64,000 bases of DNA, taken from assembly GCA_025526995.1 (NCBI GenBank), contig JAHLKG010000002.1, forward strand, positions 744,001-808,000. Direction: 5' to 3'. The notes under the pieces are model-generated. The model had not been told where the DNA came from. It was given only the letters and a program-made list of their open reading frames with translations, and did not search any database. Below are positions 31,008-41,565 of this stretch, in pieces; the first letter of the stretch is position 1, and each line of letters opens with the position of its first letter. The translations under genes were made by a program, and so were the position numbers. The DNA is from Powellomyces hirtus (taxonomy: Eukaryota > Chytridiomycota > Chytridiomycetes > Spizellomycetales > Powellomycetaceae).

Positions 31008-32136
31008 TTATTCGCCGTCTGAGTCGCCTCCATCCTGATCCAGCTGGTCCTGATGCTGCGCCCGGATCTCTGCCTCCCTCTCTTCGGTTCGCTTCTTCTT
31101 TGCCTTGATCTTGGCTTGCAGGTCATTGGCGGGCTTGAAAAGTCCTTGCGTAGCCGTTCCGCAGATGAAACACTTGACGCTCTTGGCGTGTTGCTTGAGC
31201 GCGCAGGATTCACAAAAGTAGTGATTACATCTGTCCAAAGAAATAACAAGTAGTTGAACACTGGGATGACGCTAACGACAAACGTGACAAATGTAGGATG
31301 TTGATTTCTTACCTGGTCACTATCGGATCCTTAAACTCGTTTCGACAAATCACACAAGCAAACGGCAAATCATCATCACTGCCCTCCTCCTCCTCATCAT
31401 TCTCATTGTCGCTCGTAATCAAAAACCGATTCGGGTCGTTGTTCCCCTTCTGTTTCTCCTCCCACTCTTTATCCAGCTGCCACCCCGTCTTGTAGTCGCC
31501 TCGGTCGTGCATGAAGATACACGAATCGCCATACCCGCAGTACCCGGTTTCTTTGTAGTCCTTGCAGATATCGGGTTGGTAGTCGAAGCGTGTGCTGAGA
31601 CGGACGTTGGTGGCGCCGCGTAATGGGCCCGCGCGGATGCGGGATGCGTTAGACTGGGTGACGGAATCGGTCCGTTTGTTGACGTATTCCTTATAAGCTG
31701 ACATGCCACGGTAGATGTTGTCGGCTGATTCAGCTGCATCGCCCGCAAGGACTTTTGGTGGTGGTGGTTGCGGCGCTCCTTCGGCACCTTCTGTCCCGTC
31801 GACATCAAGCGTTCGAGTTGCAGAATCCACCCCAAGATTTGCCGCGGTCCCGCTCGTCGCATACGACACGTCCAGCTTCGACAAACCGGCAGCGTCAGCA
31901 CTCTCGGCCTCTGCTGCAGCTTCTTTCCGTCGTTTGGCCCCGCCGCCCGTTGACGATGTGAAAGCTCCTGACGGTTTCCCTCGCAATTTCTTCGCTACTG
32001 ACGCTGCGTCCGTCAACACACCAATGCTTTCGTCGTCATCGTCTTCATCGGAATCAAGGAGCCGTGTTCGCTTAGCCTGTTGTGGCCGCTTCCCTCGCTT
32101 AAACACTACCACTGGTTCTTTCGTTTCTCCGGACAT
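31008..32136 (-). CDS. CWC24: Pre-mRNA splicing factor CWC24 (RNF113-like)
   Basis: Exons on the minus strand 32136..31313 and 31230..31008 encode 348 residues. The N-terminal half is disordered with an acidic run (DSDEDDDDES). A CCCH zinc finger reads CKDYKETGYCGYGDSC, then FMH, with C-x8-C-x5-C-x3-H spacing. A RING finger follows, with CVIC split by the intron from CNHYFCESCA and later CFICG. The CCCH-plus-RING order is diagnostic of Cwc24/RNF113A, which binds the 5' splice site in the activated spliceosome and acts as a ubiquitin ligase in animals. The C-terminus is charged. It shares a 230-base divergent promoter region with the CCS gene. Confidence 0.95.
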
Positions 32137-32366
32137 TCTATCGTGTTGGTGGACAGGGATTTAGAGGACGGTGCGAAAAATCGCAAAGCGTGTTGAAATT
32201 GCGCAGCACTGGTGACTGCGCACGCTGATTTCAAAGACGAGGCCACGATCAGCGTCAACTACAAAAACCCATCAACCTGTACGCAGTCTAGAACGAAAAT
32301 TGAACGTATTGCCCTTAAGCAATTCAACAAGACGAAAAACGAACAGAACAACCCTAAATCGCCATC

Positions 32367-33113
32367 ATGCCAACAGCAAATACGCTGACCGCGCAACAAC
32401 TCCAAACGCCCTTGCGAACCGAGTTCGCCGTCGACATGCACTGCGACTCCTGTTCCCAAACCGTCACATCCGCCCTCTCCCGCATCACCGGCATCACCAA
32501 CCTCTCCATCTCCATCCCCTCCAAAACCGTAACGATCGAATCCACCGCTCCCCCATCCCTCCTGTTCAAAGCGCTGCGTTCCACGGGGCTCAACACGGTG
32601 CTGCGGGGTCAATCCACCACGGGTTCGCATTCGCACCTAGGTGCCGCCGTGTGTATTTTCGAATCCTTCCGCGGCGCCAAAGGGTGGGCCCAGCACAACA
32701 ACAAGGGTTTGGCAAGACTCGTGCAAGTGGACGGCGAGACGTGCCTGGTGGACGTGACGATTGATGGGGTGACCCCCGGCGAACATGTGGTCTCGATCCA
32801 CGAGTGTGGGGATATCAGTGGCGGGTGTGAGAGTACGGGCAAGGCGTTGACCGAGTTGGGGAAGGTGATGGTAGATGCGAGTGGGAGAGGGGATTTGGTC
32901 GTAGAAAAGCGGGATGTGAAAGTGTGGGATATTATTGGAAGGTCGATTGTGATTGATGCTGCAAACCAGAAGGCGACTGCAGAGGCGGGGAAAGATGCGG
33001 TGTGTGGGATCATTGCGAGGTCGGCGGGCGTGTTTGAGAATCCAAAGAGCGTGTGTTCCTGTGACGGGAAGACGCTGTGGGAGGAAGCCAACACGAACCC
33101 TTCCAAGATGTGA
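32367..33113 (+). CDS. CCS1: Copper chaperone for superoxide dismutase
   Basis: A single exon of 248 residues. Domain 1 is an Atx1-like fold with the copper site MHCDSC at residues 24-29. Domain 2 resembles Cu/Zn superoxide dismutase but lacks its histidine metal ligands (GLARLVQVDGETCLVDVTI, GEHVVSIHECGDISGGC). Domain 3 carries the CxC pair as CSCDG near residue 231. The protein hands copper to SOD1 and forms its disulfide in the cytosol and mitochondrial intermembrane space. It is about the length of yeast Ccs1. GC-rich third positions are stronger here than in neighbours. Confidence 0.93.
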   Translation: MPTANTLTAQQLQTPLRTEFAVDMHCDSCSQTVTSALSRITGITNLSISIPSKTVTIESTAPPSLLFKALRSTGLNTVLRGQSTTGSHSHLGAAVCIFESFRGAKGWAQHNNKGLARLVQVDGETCLVDVTIDGVTPGEHVVSIHECGDISGGCESTGKALTELGKVMVDASGRGDLVVEKRDVKVWDIIGRSIVIDAANQKATAEAGKDAVCGIIARSAGVFENPKSVCSCDGKTLWEEANTNPSKM

Positions 33114-33391
33114 ATGCGCAACGCTATGGTTTTTGGATTCTCGGCTGGCTTTGTCGAGCAACCCGTAGTTATAGAATCGCATATTTTGTACATATAGGAT
33201 AGCACTCCTTAAGTAGATTACACACAGCATGATTCAGATGTGAAGAGATGCAAGGGGGCAAAATGTGAATACTAGGAGTGATCTGACCCAATCTGGACAC
33301 CCTGCCCCTCGCTGCAAATACTCGTGTACGAAGTCGAATTATGAATGCGATGTACAAACGCAGTAATCAGGTGCCAGTGGAACTTGGAAGT

Positions 33392-35056
33392 CTATATGTA
33401 TATGGTTCCTCCTCGTGGAAATGTGGCCCCTCCTCGCTTCACGGCAATGACATTGAAGTTGTCGACCAGCTGCGGGTAGAACGTGAGAGCATTGGTAAGA
33501 TTGGGGTTACAGTCAACTCTTCGCGTACGGCAAGGTTTACTCACGTCATTGAGGGCATTGGCTCCTTTTGTAATTGTCGCCAGATATGACATTAAAAGTA
33601 CGTCATTGTAGTCCTGTTTGTAAAGCAGATATAAGCCGTCGTGACGAAAGGCGGTGGATATAACGCGTGCGAAAATCACACAAACTAACCGTGAGAAACT
33701 CTTCCCGGAATTCTGGGTTATCTACTGTCGGTAAACGGTTGCATAGACTAGAGATTTGACGCATGATGTTGTGGTCTCGAGGAACCAGTCCTGTGAGGTT
33801 CAACACGGAATCGTCAGCTTATAGTTAAGTTTGGACGCGAAACTCCCGCTACCTTTTTGCGCATCGGATACGTATGCATGTAGTATCCGCGTACGTGAAT
33901 GTAGCATTGTAATCGCGTTCCGCTGACTCACAAGATGGGTTATCACTAGTAGGCCATCACGGCTTTAGCAGTGTTATCCAAAGGAGCTTCGAATCAGGTC
34001 CAGCTCTCGCAGAAGAAAAGGGTACTCACATGCGGAACCTTTCCCAGCGGTAGCATTAGTGGCATGTGCAACGTGGTCTACAGCAATGCGTTCCGCTTCT
34101 CCAGTCTCGATCTTGTATTCGGATTTCAGGAACAGTAGTTGCGCCTGCCCTCCTACAATATCCATTATTGATTCGTAAATGCTGATCGGGAAATCCTTAG
34201 CATCGGGCGGAGAAGTTGGGTCGAGCTGGAGGAATAGCGGGCTTTCGTTGTGTTCTATCATCTAATGTTAAAAGACGTCAGCTTGACCAATGCCTTGCTG
34301 TAGTAAGGCGGGAAATATAAACTTGCCTGCTGGTGCAAATGTAGGTCTCGTGCGGTGGGCTGAGTACCTGTGGAGTACCATCCCAGGCAGTCATACTTCG
34401 GAAAGACTTGCTTCACTGCCAAAGAAAGGGAAATCAGCAAAAGTCCTACTAGAAATTAGAACCTCCGTAACATTCACAAATACAGCCAGGGCCAGCCATG
34501 GCGTCCTGTGTCCCATTGTATTTGATGAAGCAACAGTACACGCGACAGTTGTATGAGCCGCCGGTTCTGAGGCTCACCTTTCTCCAACTTGTCGACAAAG
34601 TAAGCCTTATTCAGGAGACATTGTCCTCCATTAGGTTCGTACGTCGTCGCTCCGCTGGCACTTGTAAATGGTACTTCAAATGAATCGAAGATCTCGATTT
34701 TTCTTCCCGTTTGTATTCCCAACAAAGCACCGAGGACTATGTTAGACAGAAAAAATGTAAGACTGTCATCCTCATGCGAACGGGAGCCCAGGACTCCATT
34801 GGTCGTAAACAAATACCGAGTGGGTTTCCGACAGACAGCTGCATTTTGGTCCGCGTCCATTGGTCAGAAATGTTGGTTATGACAAGAGGATGTCTAGAAC
34901 ATTTTGTGAAAAGCATAAGCCAAGGATAGGACTCGTGGAGTGAAGCGTGCTTGACAGAAGAGATACTTGCAAAGTGATGAGAAGGCCGGACGCAGCCGGG
35001 GCATCGCTCACGACCTTGACTCCTAAAGTGTCGTCCATGTCCATAGGAGTGGCCAT
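33392..35056 (-). CDS. CSN6: COP9 signalosome subunit 6 (MPN- domain)
   Basis: Nine exons on the minus strand: 35056..34956, 34893..34817, 34736..34578, 34415..34327, 34261..34030, 33945..33853, 33790..33690, 33613..33545, 33469..33392; 332 residues with consistent phases. Family marks are LHPLVITNISDQW, LGALLGIQTGRKIEIFDSFE, YDCLGWYSTG, HNESPLFLQLDP, ETGEAERIAVDHVA and LMSYLATITKGAN. The MPN domain lacks the JAMM zinc ligands, as expected for this scaffold subunit, which partners CSN5 in removing NEDD8 from cullins. The intron after exon 4 starts GC (GCAAGT) and exon 3 is followed by a 162-nt intron. The first donor (GTCAAG) was chosen to keep the conserved start of the MPN domain. Confidence 0.93.
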
Positions 35057-35791
35057 TTCAATCAGTAATCGGTCAGATAAATCACAAGAGCTGTGCTGAG
35101 CTCTGATTGGAGTCCAAATTGATAGTGGTGTAGATATGATTGAGTGACAGAATGAAATGAAGCCTTAATGTTGTTTCAGAAAGACCTGGAAGCCAGACGC
35201 GTGGACGTCACGAATTTGGAAGGGTTGGTCGTTTTCTCACGAAGGCTCACTAAGGAATGCAAACCTCGGAAACTTCTGTCAATTTTTTTTTTTTGTATTT
35301 TTCACGATTTCATTTTCAAGAGATTCAGTTTTTGAATGACAAAAATGGCCTCAATTGCAAAAATGATAAACTTGTGTGCATCACAGAATTCGTTTTAATG
35401 AGATCATCAGTCCATATTGAAGATTGAGTAGTGTAAAAAGCAAAAAAAAAAAACAGTAAATCATATAAGAATATTGGAATGTCGAGCATATTCTACCGCC
35501 TATTACACATGCTCCGTGGGTCCGGTTGGCAGCGTGTGTAACGGAACTTTGGTAGTCAAGGCGTAGAGTTGCCCCTTCGGATGAAGCAGCTTCTTTAGCG
35601 TGAAGACTGGTCCCGCTCCTCTCTGCGTGTCGCTGCTCCCACTCATTTCATGAAATCGTGGATTTGAGGACCATTAGATTGGGAACCTGTGGCTAGGGAA
35701 AGCGGCACAGGAGCCAGGCCGGCTTCTTGCAGTGCTCTTACTTATTGTTTCTTTTACTCGGGTCACCAAGCAATGTACTGGGACCACAAAC

Positions 35792-35968
35792 CAATCGTTG
35801 AAGATTAATGTTGGTGCTCAAGCAAGCGAAAGAAGTCATGTTTCTATACATATCGGCGACCTCGCGCAGGCCACCGGTAATCGGGCCACCCAGCAATCGT
35901 TGAATATTAATGTTAGCACTCAAACAAGCGGAAGAAGTCATGTTTCTATACATCGCGCAGGCCACCGG
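35792..35968. repeat. Direct duplication of about 80 bases
   Basis: Copy 1 spans about 35792-35877 and copy 2 about 35894-35968, both starting caatcgttgaa and ending caggccaccgg. Copy 2 lacks 12 bases near its end and has a few substitutions. No terminal inverted repeats were seen. Confidence 0.75.
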
Positions 35969-35997
35969 CAAAATAACCCATCGGAACAATGCCAGAA

Positions 35998-36057
35998 ACC
36001 ATCACCCACCCGATTCTCCTGCTACAAACCATCACGCACCTGATTCTCCTGCTACAA
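35998..36057. repeat. 30-base tandem pair
   Basis: Two adjacent copies start accatcac and end ctcctgctacaa; they differ at two positions. Confidence 0.85.
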
Positions 36058-36069
36058 CCGCACCTCTCC

Positions 36070-37696
36070 TCAGATATCTGCTGGAAGGAAGGCTACTTGA
36101 ACGCCCGCTCCTAACAAGAAGGCGCATGCAAGCGTAAGGCCACTTGTCATAATCATGAGAACTACCCCGCGCTGTTTTTTCTTGCATTTAGGGCTCACAG
36201 CACCGTCCTCTGGCAAGTCCTTGGTCTCCTCCTGACGTGAAATGTCAATGATGAGACGAAGTTTCCCGCAAGCGCCTGCTCCGGCCACGACAACAGCGTC
36301 CTCAAGGTCCTTGTCGTCAGCCAAGGGCAGACAATCACTCTCATCATCAATGTATAAAAGATTCGAGGCAACCGAAAGCTGGCAGATGGAGTTTTGTGGC
36401 AATGAATTGCTGGAGCGCGGCAAGGGAGTCAAAGGGGGATGTGAAGCGGTGCGCTTGATGTGTTCGTGGATGACTGATCTTAAAAGCATACAAGTGAAGA
36501 GGCAGTGCCGATATACTGATGGAAGTACCAAGCGCCGAGGAGGGAGTAGCGGTGTTGGCCGGCGGCGGTGTGGAGTTCTTGTAGCGGGTAGGGAGCATGC
36601 TTGCCGAATCATTAGGCGCGACTGTGCTGTCGTCGGCAAATTGCTCTTGTTCTTCACCGAATACAGCTCAGAGCTTCCGCCCCGTGGTCTGATTGATAAG
36701 CCATGCATGACTCACCTGTCAATTTCCCAATTGACAGTCACATGGCTTAGCAGATGATTGTCCATTTGTGTAAGCGTGGTGTGAGCTTGAGAACATCGAC
36801 CATTCCTCAATAACGCCTGATTCGTCCACGACGGGTAGATGAAGATAACGTCCAGCATGCATCTCTCTGAGTGCATCTACCACAGGTGTACTGGGTGTGA
36901 CGATGTCAGGGTGGGGCGTCATGACGCGAGAGACAACGGTTGTAGCGGGATCCTCCACCAGAAGTAAGTCTGGAAGAAGGTCGACTGACATTGGACCCCG
37001 CTGGTGTTGTACCCGGTGTACCAACAGCAGACCCTCGATGGACCAGCAACGCTCAGTTTCGACCACTGGCGGATGCCTAAATTGACCAGCAATCACTTTG
37101 TTGAGAGCGTCATTTGATGTGCTCGTCGTACTGACGCTCACAGGATTCGCCGTCATGGCCTTGGACACGGCAGTCGTCGGTGAGAATATCTGCGGTCGAC
37201 AATCAAAACTGCGGTCTTGGCGCTTCGCAGCCATGTATGCAGCGACTTCAAAGACTTTGGCAGATGCCACGGCAGTTCCGGGAACGGCAGGGCGAGATGA
37301 GACGGGAGTGCGCGGTGGCGTTGTTGACGGCGTGTCCCTGTCCCGCCTTGCTTTGCCACTGGGCCAAAGAGGGCGTTGATTTCGGTTTGCGTACTGCTCT
37401 ATTCGGCAGGGCAGTTCCGGACGACGACGGTTGTTTGGCGTGCTTTTCGCAACAGATTTCCCAATCGATGCGGTTCTGGTGGGCGCTGTGCGTGGCGAAC
37501 TGCGGACCTTGGCGGCCTCGAGCTCTGCGTTCTTACGCATGGTCTCCTCTCTTCTACGGCAGGAGGCGGTTGGAGCGGCCGCACCCATTCCATCGTCGGA
37601 AGTGAAGCTGGTCTGTTTTCGGACAGGCCGGTTGTCAGAGACGGGGGGCGTGCTGGGGTTGGTGTTGCGAGAGCTCATAATTGCCGTACTGTTCAA
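36070..37696 (-). pseudogene. CBS-domain/PB1-domain membrane protein gene, frame-broken
   Basis: Fragments of one fungal protein family (CBS pairs, then PB1, then a C-terminal helix; fission yeast Mug70-like) are in order but not in one frame. The first frame (37696-36719) has the usual Ser/Pro/Arg-rich start, then VAAYMAAKRQD, SKAMTANPVSVS, RVMTPHPDIVTPS and LHLPVVDESGVIE. The pieces expected next (GMVDVLKLT, then TLTQMDNHLL) lie in two other frames near 36808-36735. The PB1 part (FTSPFDSLAALQQFIATKL) and its end (YIDDESDCLPLADDKDLEDA) are also in different frames, meeting near 36357. The cores of CBS1 and CBS3 are missing. A C-terminal helix (VLMIMTSGLTLACAFLL) remains. No intron explains the breaks; assembly error is the alternative. 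Confidence 0.6.
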
Positions 37697-38330
37697 TGCG
37701 GTTCCTTCCGAAGCGATGTCCGTAGAACTAAGATATGAGCGATAGGACTACGTTTCTCATGGGGATAAATAGGTGTTGTTCGAAAGGAACCCGCTCAGGA
37801 ACAATAGACTACTGCCAGCTGGTGGCGGACAATAGTGACGGGGAGTAAGTAGGAGGATACCGTACGGTGAGCCTGAGGACCAACTGCAGGTCCAACTCGC
37901 ATGCCGTCAGTTTGCCGGTCCAAATTCCATCCCGTGAACCAGCGTGTGCGTTTTGTTCGTGAAATCTCACACGCTCCCAGATAAAGGATGACAGTTTTTT
38001 GCCCTCCGCTGAGAGTTACCCGATTCCGGGACTGTGGTACGTGGCGCTGAACCCAAGCCCTGGAACTCCCTGAATATAGGCGGGACCGTTACTCTCAAAT
38101 TCTGACACACAGCCGCAAAAAGGCAAAGGGAAAGTCAACGAACCTCCTGATGTTTATTTTTTGCATTTGCCCATTATCATTATTATCCATCCCGCAGTTT
38201 GACATTTTCTCAGGCTCCCCGTGCATAGCCCACGAAGCAGTTTTTGGGAGTTGACAGCCACTCACTCTCATTTCCATTTCACCGGAACGTCCACCGGAAC
38301 CGTTGAATTCCAACGACTGGCCTCAACAAC
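37697..38330. promoter_or_regulatory. Divergent intergenic region, no gene seen
   Basis: About 630 bases between the CBS/PB1 locus and the next plus-strand gene. No coding frame is convincing. It should hold the promoter of the gene at 38331. Confidence 0.4.
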
Positions 38331-39496
38331 ATGAAGTTCTTGGCGGTGCTCAAGGCCGTGCTGCAGGTTGTGGCATTGACCGCCGTACTGCTCACTTGGT
38401 CCTCCGTAGGTATGTAAAATGCCCCGGGTCAAACTCCGACCAACTGCATGTCCCTGTAAAGTGGCTTTTGGTAATTCCGCTGACCCCGACCCTCTTTCCA
38501 TTCAGGCCGCTTCTTTGAAGCTGTGACCACCAAGACCAATTCACTTCATGTATGGTTCGGGCCTCCCACAACGCCAAAGGAGATTCACATCGGCGAGATA
38601 TATAACGTCACAATTGAATGGACGAGCAAATTGGCGACTCGGAAAACGTACCTGAATGTTTCGATGGACCTGGGTCTTGTCTGCTCCAGTGGAAGTGAGA
38701 GCGCTCGATACAAGGTAGACCCTTTGGTGGTCCAGACGAGAGCCGGTAAGGATCCCGTGCTTGATGGAAAACTTCCAAAGAATAGCGAGATTTACCTGGT
38801 GCTTCTTGTACAGGAAAAGTATTTCTGGACTTTCCCTTGACATCAGAAGACCTGCGTCCCGACGTGCAAGGCTCATTATGTCACCTGAATCTTGCGTATT
38901 CGTACTGGGCCAACACTGCAACTCCTGGCGAAGCAAAACTCATTATTGAGGACAACGAGAACTCGGATGTTTTCAAACTTGTCCGCGAGCCACGATTGCG
39001 GCCTCTTCCTCTTGCAAATGCAACCATCCTCGACCCTGCCGACCGTCGCCTGAGCTGGCAACTCCGCGTAGATGAAATACTATCACACGCCGGAACGGCG
39101 TCTGTACGATCACTGACTTTCAAGTACCCGGAAGTACGACAGTACTTTTACACCGCAGTATCTATATGGCCTGAGGATGACCCGGAATGGTCCATGGACC
39201 AGTCGATATCCTTGTTTACATGGTTGAAGTGGGTTCTTGCTTTGACGCTGCTCTATACCGTCCGAGTCAATGAGCGGGCACGGGCCATTGCTGGTAGTCC
39301 ATGGCGCAAGCTTGCAGGGTGGTGGGGCAACGACATTGAGGTTCGTGCAATCGTCTTACTCTGATTTTCTCTTGAAACACTTGGCTGACATCGATCGTAT
39401 CTATTGTCTCAATAGGACCCACTAGCCCCTCGCAAGACGGTGCGATCGCGTCGGCGCAGCATTCTCCGAGACCATATCCCCATGCACGGGGCATAA
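38331..39496 (+). CDS. Two-helix membrane protein with lumenal domain, unknown
   Basis: Exons 38331..38409, 38506..38745, 38814..39340 and 39416..39496 give 308 residues. Residues 3-24 (FLAVLKAVLQVVALTAVLLTW) form a signal peptide or first helix. About 220 residues of beta-rich sequence follow (HIGEIYNVTIEWTSK, VFLDFPLTSEDLRPDV, SLTFKYPEVRQYFYTAVSIW). A second helix (LFTWLKWVLALTLLYTV) lies near residues 245-262, then a basic tail (RKTVRSRRRS). The second intron was placed because it joins two frames exactly (RAG to KVFLDF). The two-helix plus lumenal-domain shape is like that of seipin, but no sequence match is claimed. The family is not recognised. Confidence 0.68.
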
Positions 39497-39672
39497 ATAG
39501 CTCCAGGCCTCATTAATTGTCACATCTATTGTATTTATCATAAATTTTATTATGCGCTCTTTTGCTCGAAAGCATCTCAAGCAGATCGGATCACATGTCG
39601 GGAAATCAAGGAACGTATTAGGTAGTTCTCATTTTGTGTGATGAGTTCCCCGCAAACGTCTCAAGAAATGCA

Positions 39673-40895
39673 TCATGCCTCTTCAGTGGTAGAGTCAAAG
39701 ACGTTCGTGGGCACTGGGCTCGTTGGGTTTTTAGGGTCCGTGATACTGCCGACATCAAATTTGGATCGTCCTGACTGTTCCCCATCCAGTTTGGATCGGC
39801 TCAACACCGGTCCACTCTTCTGCGTTTTGCTTTTATTGGGACCGGACTTCTGACGGATTGACTTCAGATTCAGGCCATAGGTAAGATTCGTCTGAGCCCG
39901 GAAGACGAGCGTCATGTTGCTGATCTGGGAATCGAAGAGCACTGGGTAGTTCTGATAGATCAAGATCTGGTTTTGTGGTTCACAGAATTTCCATTATGGT
40001 TGAGTTGCACCGTTAAGCAGAAGTCGAAACACTCAAGCCGTGCGTCTTACCTTGATGAGGACATCGAACACGACAGACAACCAGATCAAGACATACTCCT
40101 TGATCAGTTCCGTAGATACAGTCTGGCGATTGATGCCTGATTTGCTTCCCATGTCCTCTGGCATCATCGAGGCAGCCGCCATCCTTAGCAGCACCACATC
40201 GCTGACAGTCGCCAGAATCTGCGTGCCAACGACGAGTGCAATGTTCAGCGGTTTGTACACCTCCTTGTTGATCGTCGAGGCATTGACAGCTTTGCCTGTG
40301 CCCGCGACTTGCGTGAATCCAATATAGATCGGGATCAAGACGAGTATGACTAGTGGATATATTAGTAGACATCGTCTTGAGATTTGCAGGATAGTCGCTC
40401 CGCCTCGTCGATTCAAAGCCAAGTAACCACGAACAATGGTATTGTGGATGACACAACACAGGCCAAGCTAACATCATATTCCAGAGAACAATCCAAAGAT
40501 CCTGTCAGCGTTACATTCGATGAAAATACCACACTTGGTCGCCTACCTGGATTCCCAGAAAAATAATCATGATGCAAACATCATTCAGAATGTACAATTG
40601 CCCGGTCTGATTGAGACCAATGGATATGATTCCCGCTGTGGCCACAATGAGACCAATCAGATTCAGAGCCTTTTGCCGATTGTTGTCGGTGATGAGATTC
40701 AGCGAAACACCATGTTTGTTGATGTTTATGATGCATATTGTGAGGACAATGCCGGCTATCAAGGTCCCACCCTGTTATGGAAAGGATTGCAGCATTTTTG
40801 ACCAGAGTGTCAGAAAAGGAACAATGTAGGAGGTATTAGACACCAGCGGCGCCAAGTACCTGCATAGGGATTGCATTGGCAACCGGAATAACCAT
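39673..40895 (-). CDS. Multi-pass membrane protein, unknown
   Basis: Exons on the minus strand 40895..40860, 40771..40547, 40467..40051 and 39966..39673 give 323 residues. Six or seven helices are visible: around AGIVLTICIINI, LNLIGLIVATAGIISIGL, VCIMIIFLGIQLGLCCVIH, LLIYPLVILVLIPIYIGF, ALVVGTQILATVSDVVLL and YVLIWLSVVFDVLIK. The C-terminal 75 residues are polar (KSGPNKSKTQKSGP and similar) and would be cytosolic. The start is uncertain: the chosen ATG is in frame but gives a very short first exon, and an upstream exon may supply another helix. A seven-helix receptor is possible. No family was recognised. Confidence 0.6.
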
Positions 40896-41565
40896 CAGGG
40901 TCAATTTGGATGAGGTAGTACGGTGTGGAAGGACAAGTAGCACGATTTACAAGAAGGCTTTGACAAAATGTAAAGACAAAAGTGAAATGGTACAATTTTA
41001 GAACCCTGGCCGGAGGAGCATTATCTTTTCTCATCTTTTAAAGACTCTATTGACTGACTTAGCAAGTAATACGATATTTTTGGGAACAACGTTACGTCAG
41101 GTGCACGCCTTGTACCTATGCCAGAGATACATATGCCGACCCTTACAATGCGAATGATTCATAAGCCAGAACAAAAGGCACGATGGACTTCGAAACTCCG
41201 ACAAACGGCAGTCATCAGCGGCAATGTTACTATTTTTGACACTCACGAGTCTATATCGAAAAAGAAGGCCTGGACGGCGCCTCACACGCAAATTCCCGTA
41301 AACAAAAGTAAACAAAGGCTCTGACATGTAGAAAGAAAAGATCAGCCGGTCTTACCTCCGGATGCAAAAGAAATTACCCATCACGACATATATATTCCTC
41401 GCGCCCATTCCCCTTCCTGCCCTGTTCTGTTCCTCTGTACCTACACCTCAAGTGCCAAAAAAAAAGCATCAAGTCGTCCTCCCGCCGCCTTCCCTCCCTC
41501 CCCCTCTTCTCCCAGCCTCTTGTACATTACTGTAGATTAGATCCCCCTCCGTATATATTCATTCC
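40896..41565. other. Intergenic region, no gene seen
   Basis: About 670 bases between two divergent genes. A strong C/T-rich tract (41395-41545) precedes the plus-strand start and includes ccgccttccctccctccccc. Open frames at 41097-41327 have no recognisable product. Confidence 0.45.

Larger units (their letters stand above)
35057..36069. other. Intergenic region with duplicated segments
   Basis: One kilobase between CSN6 and the CBS/PB1 locus, with no supported gene. It holds A/T-rich tracts (12 T at about 35283-35294; 13 A at about 35441-35453), an 80-base direct duplication (35792-35968) and a 30-base tandem pair (35998-36057). Confidence 0.6.

Noticed and set aside
36719..37738. Plus-strand open frames across the CBS/PB1 locus
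   Set aside because: They are complements of the family-like minus-strand segments and carry no domain of their own.
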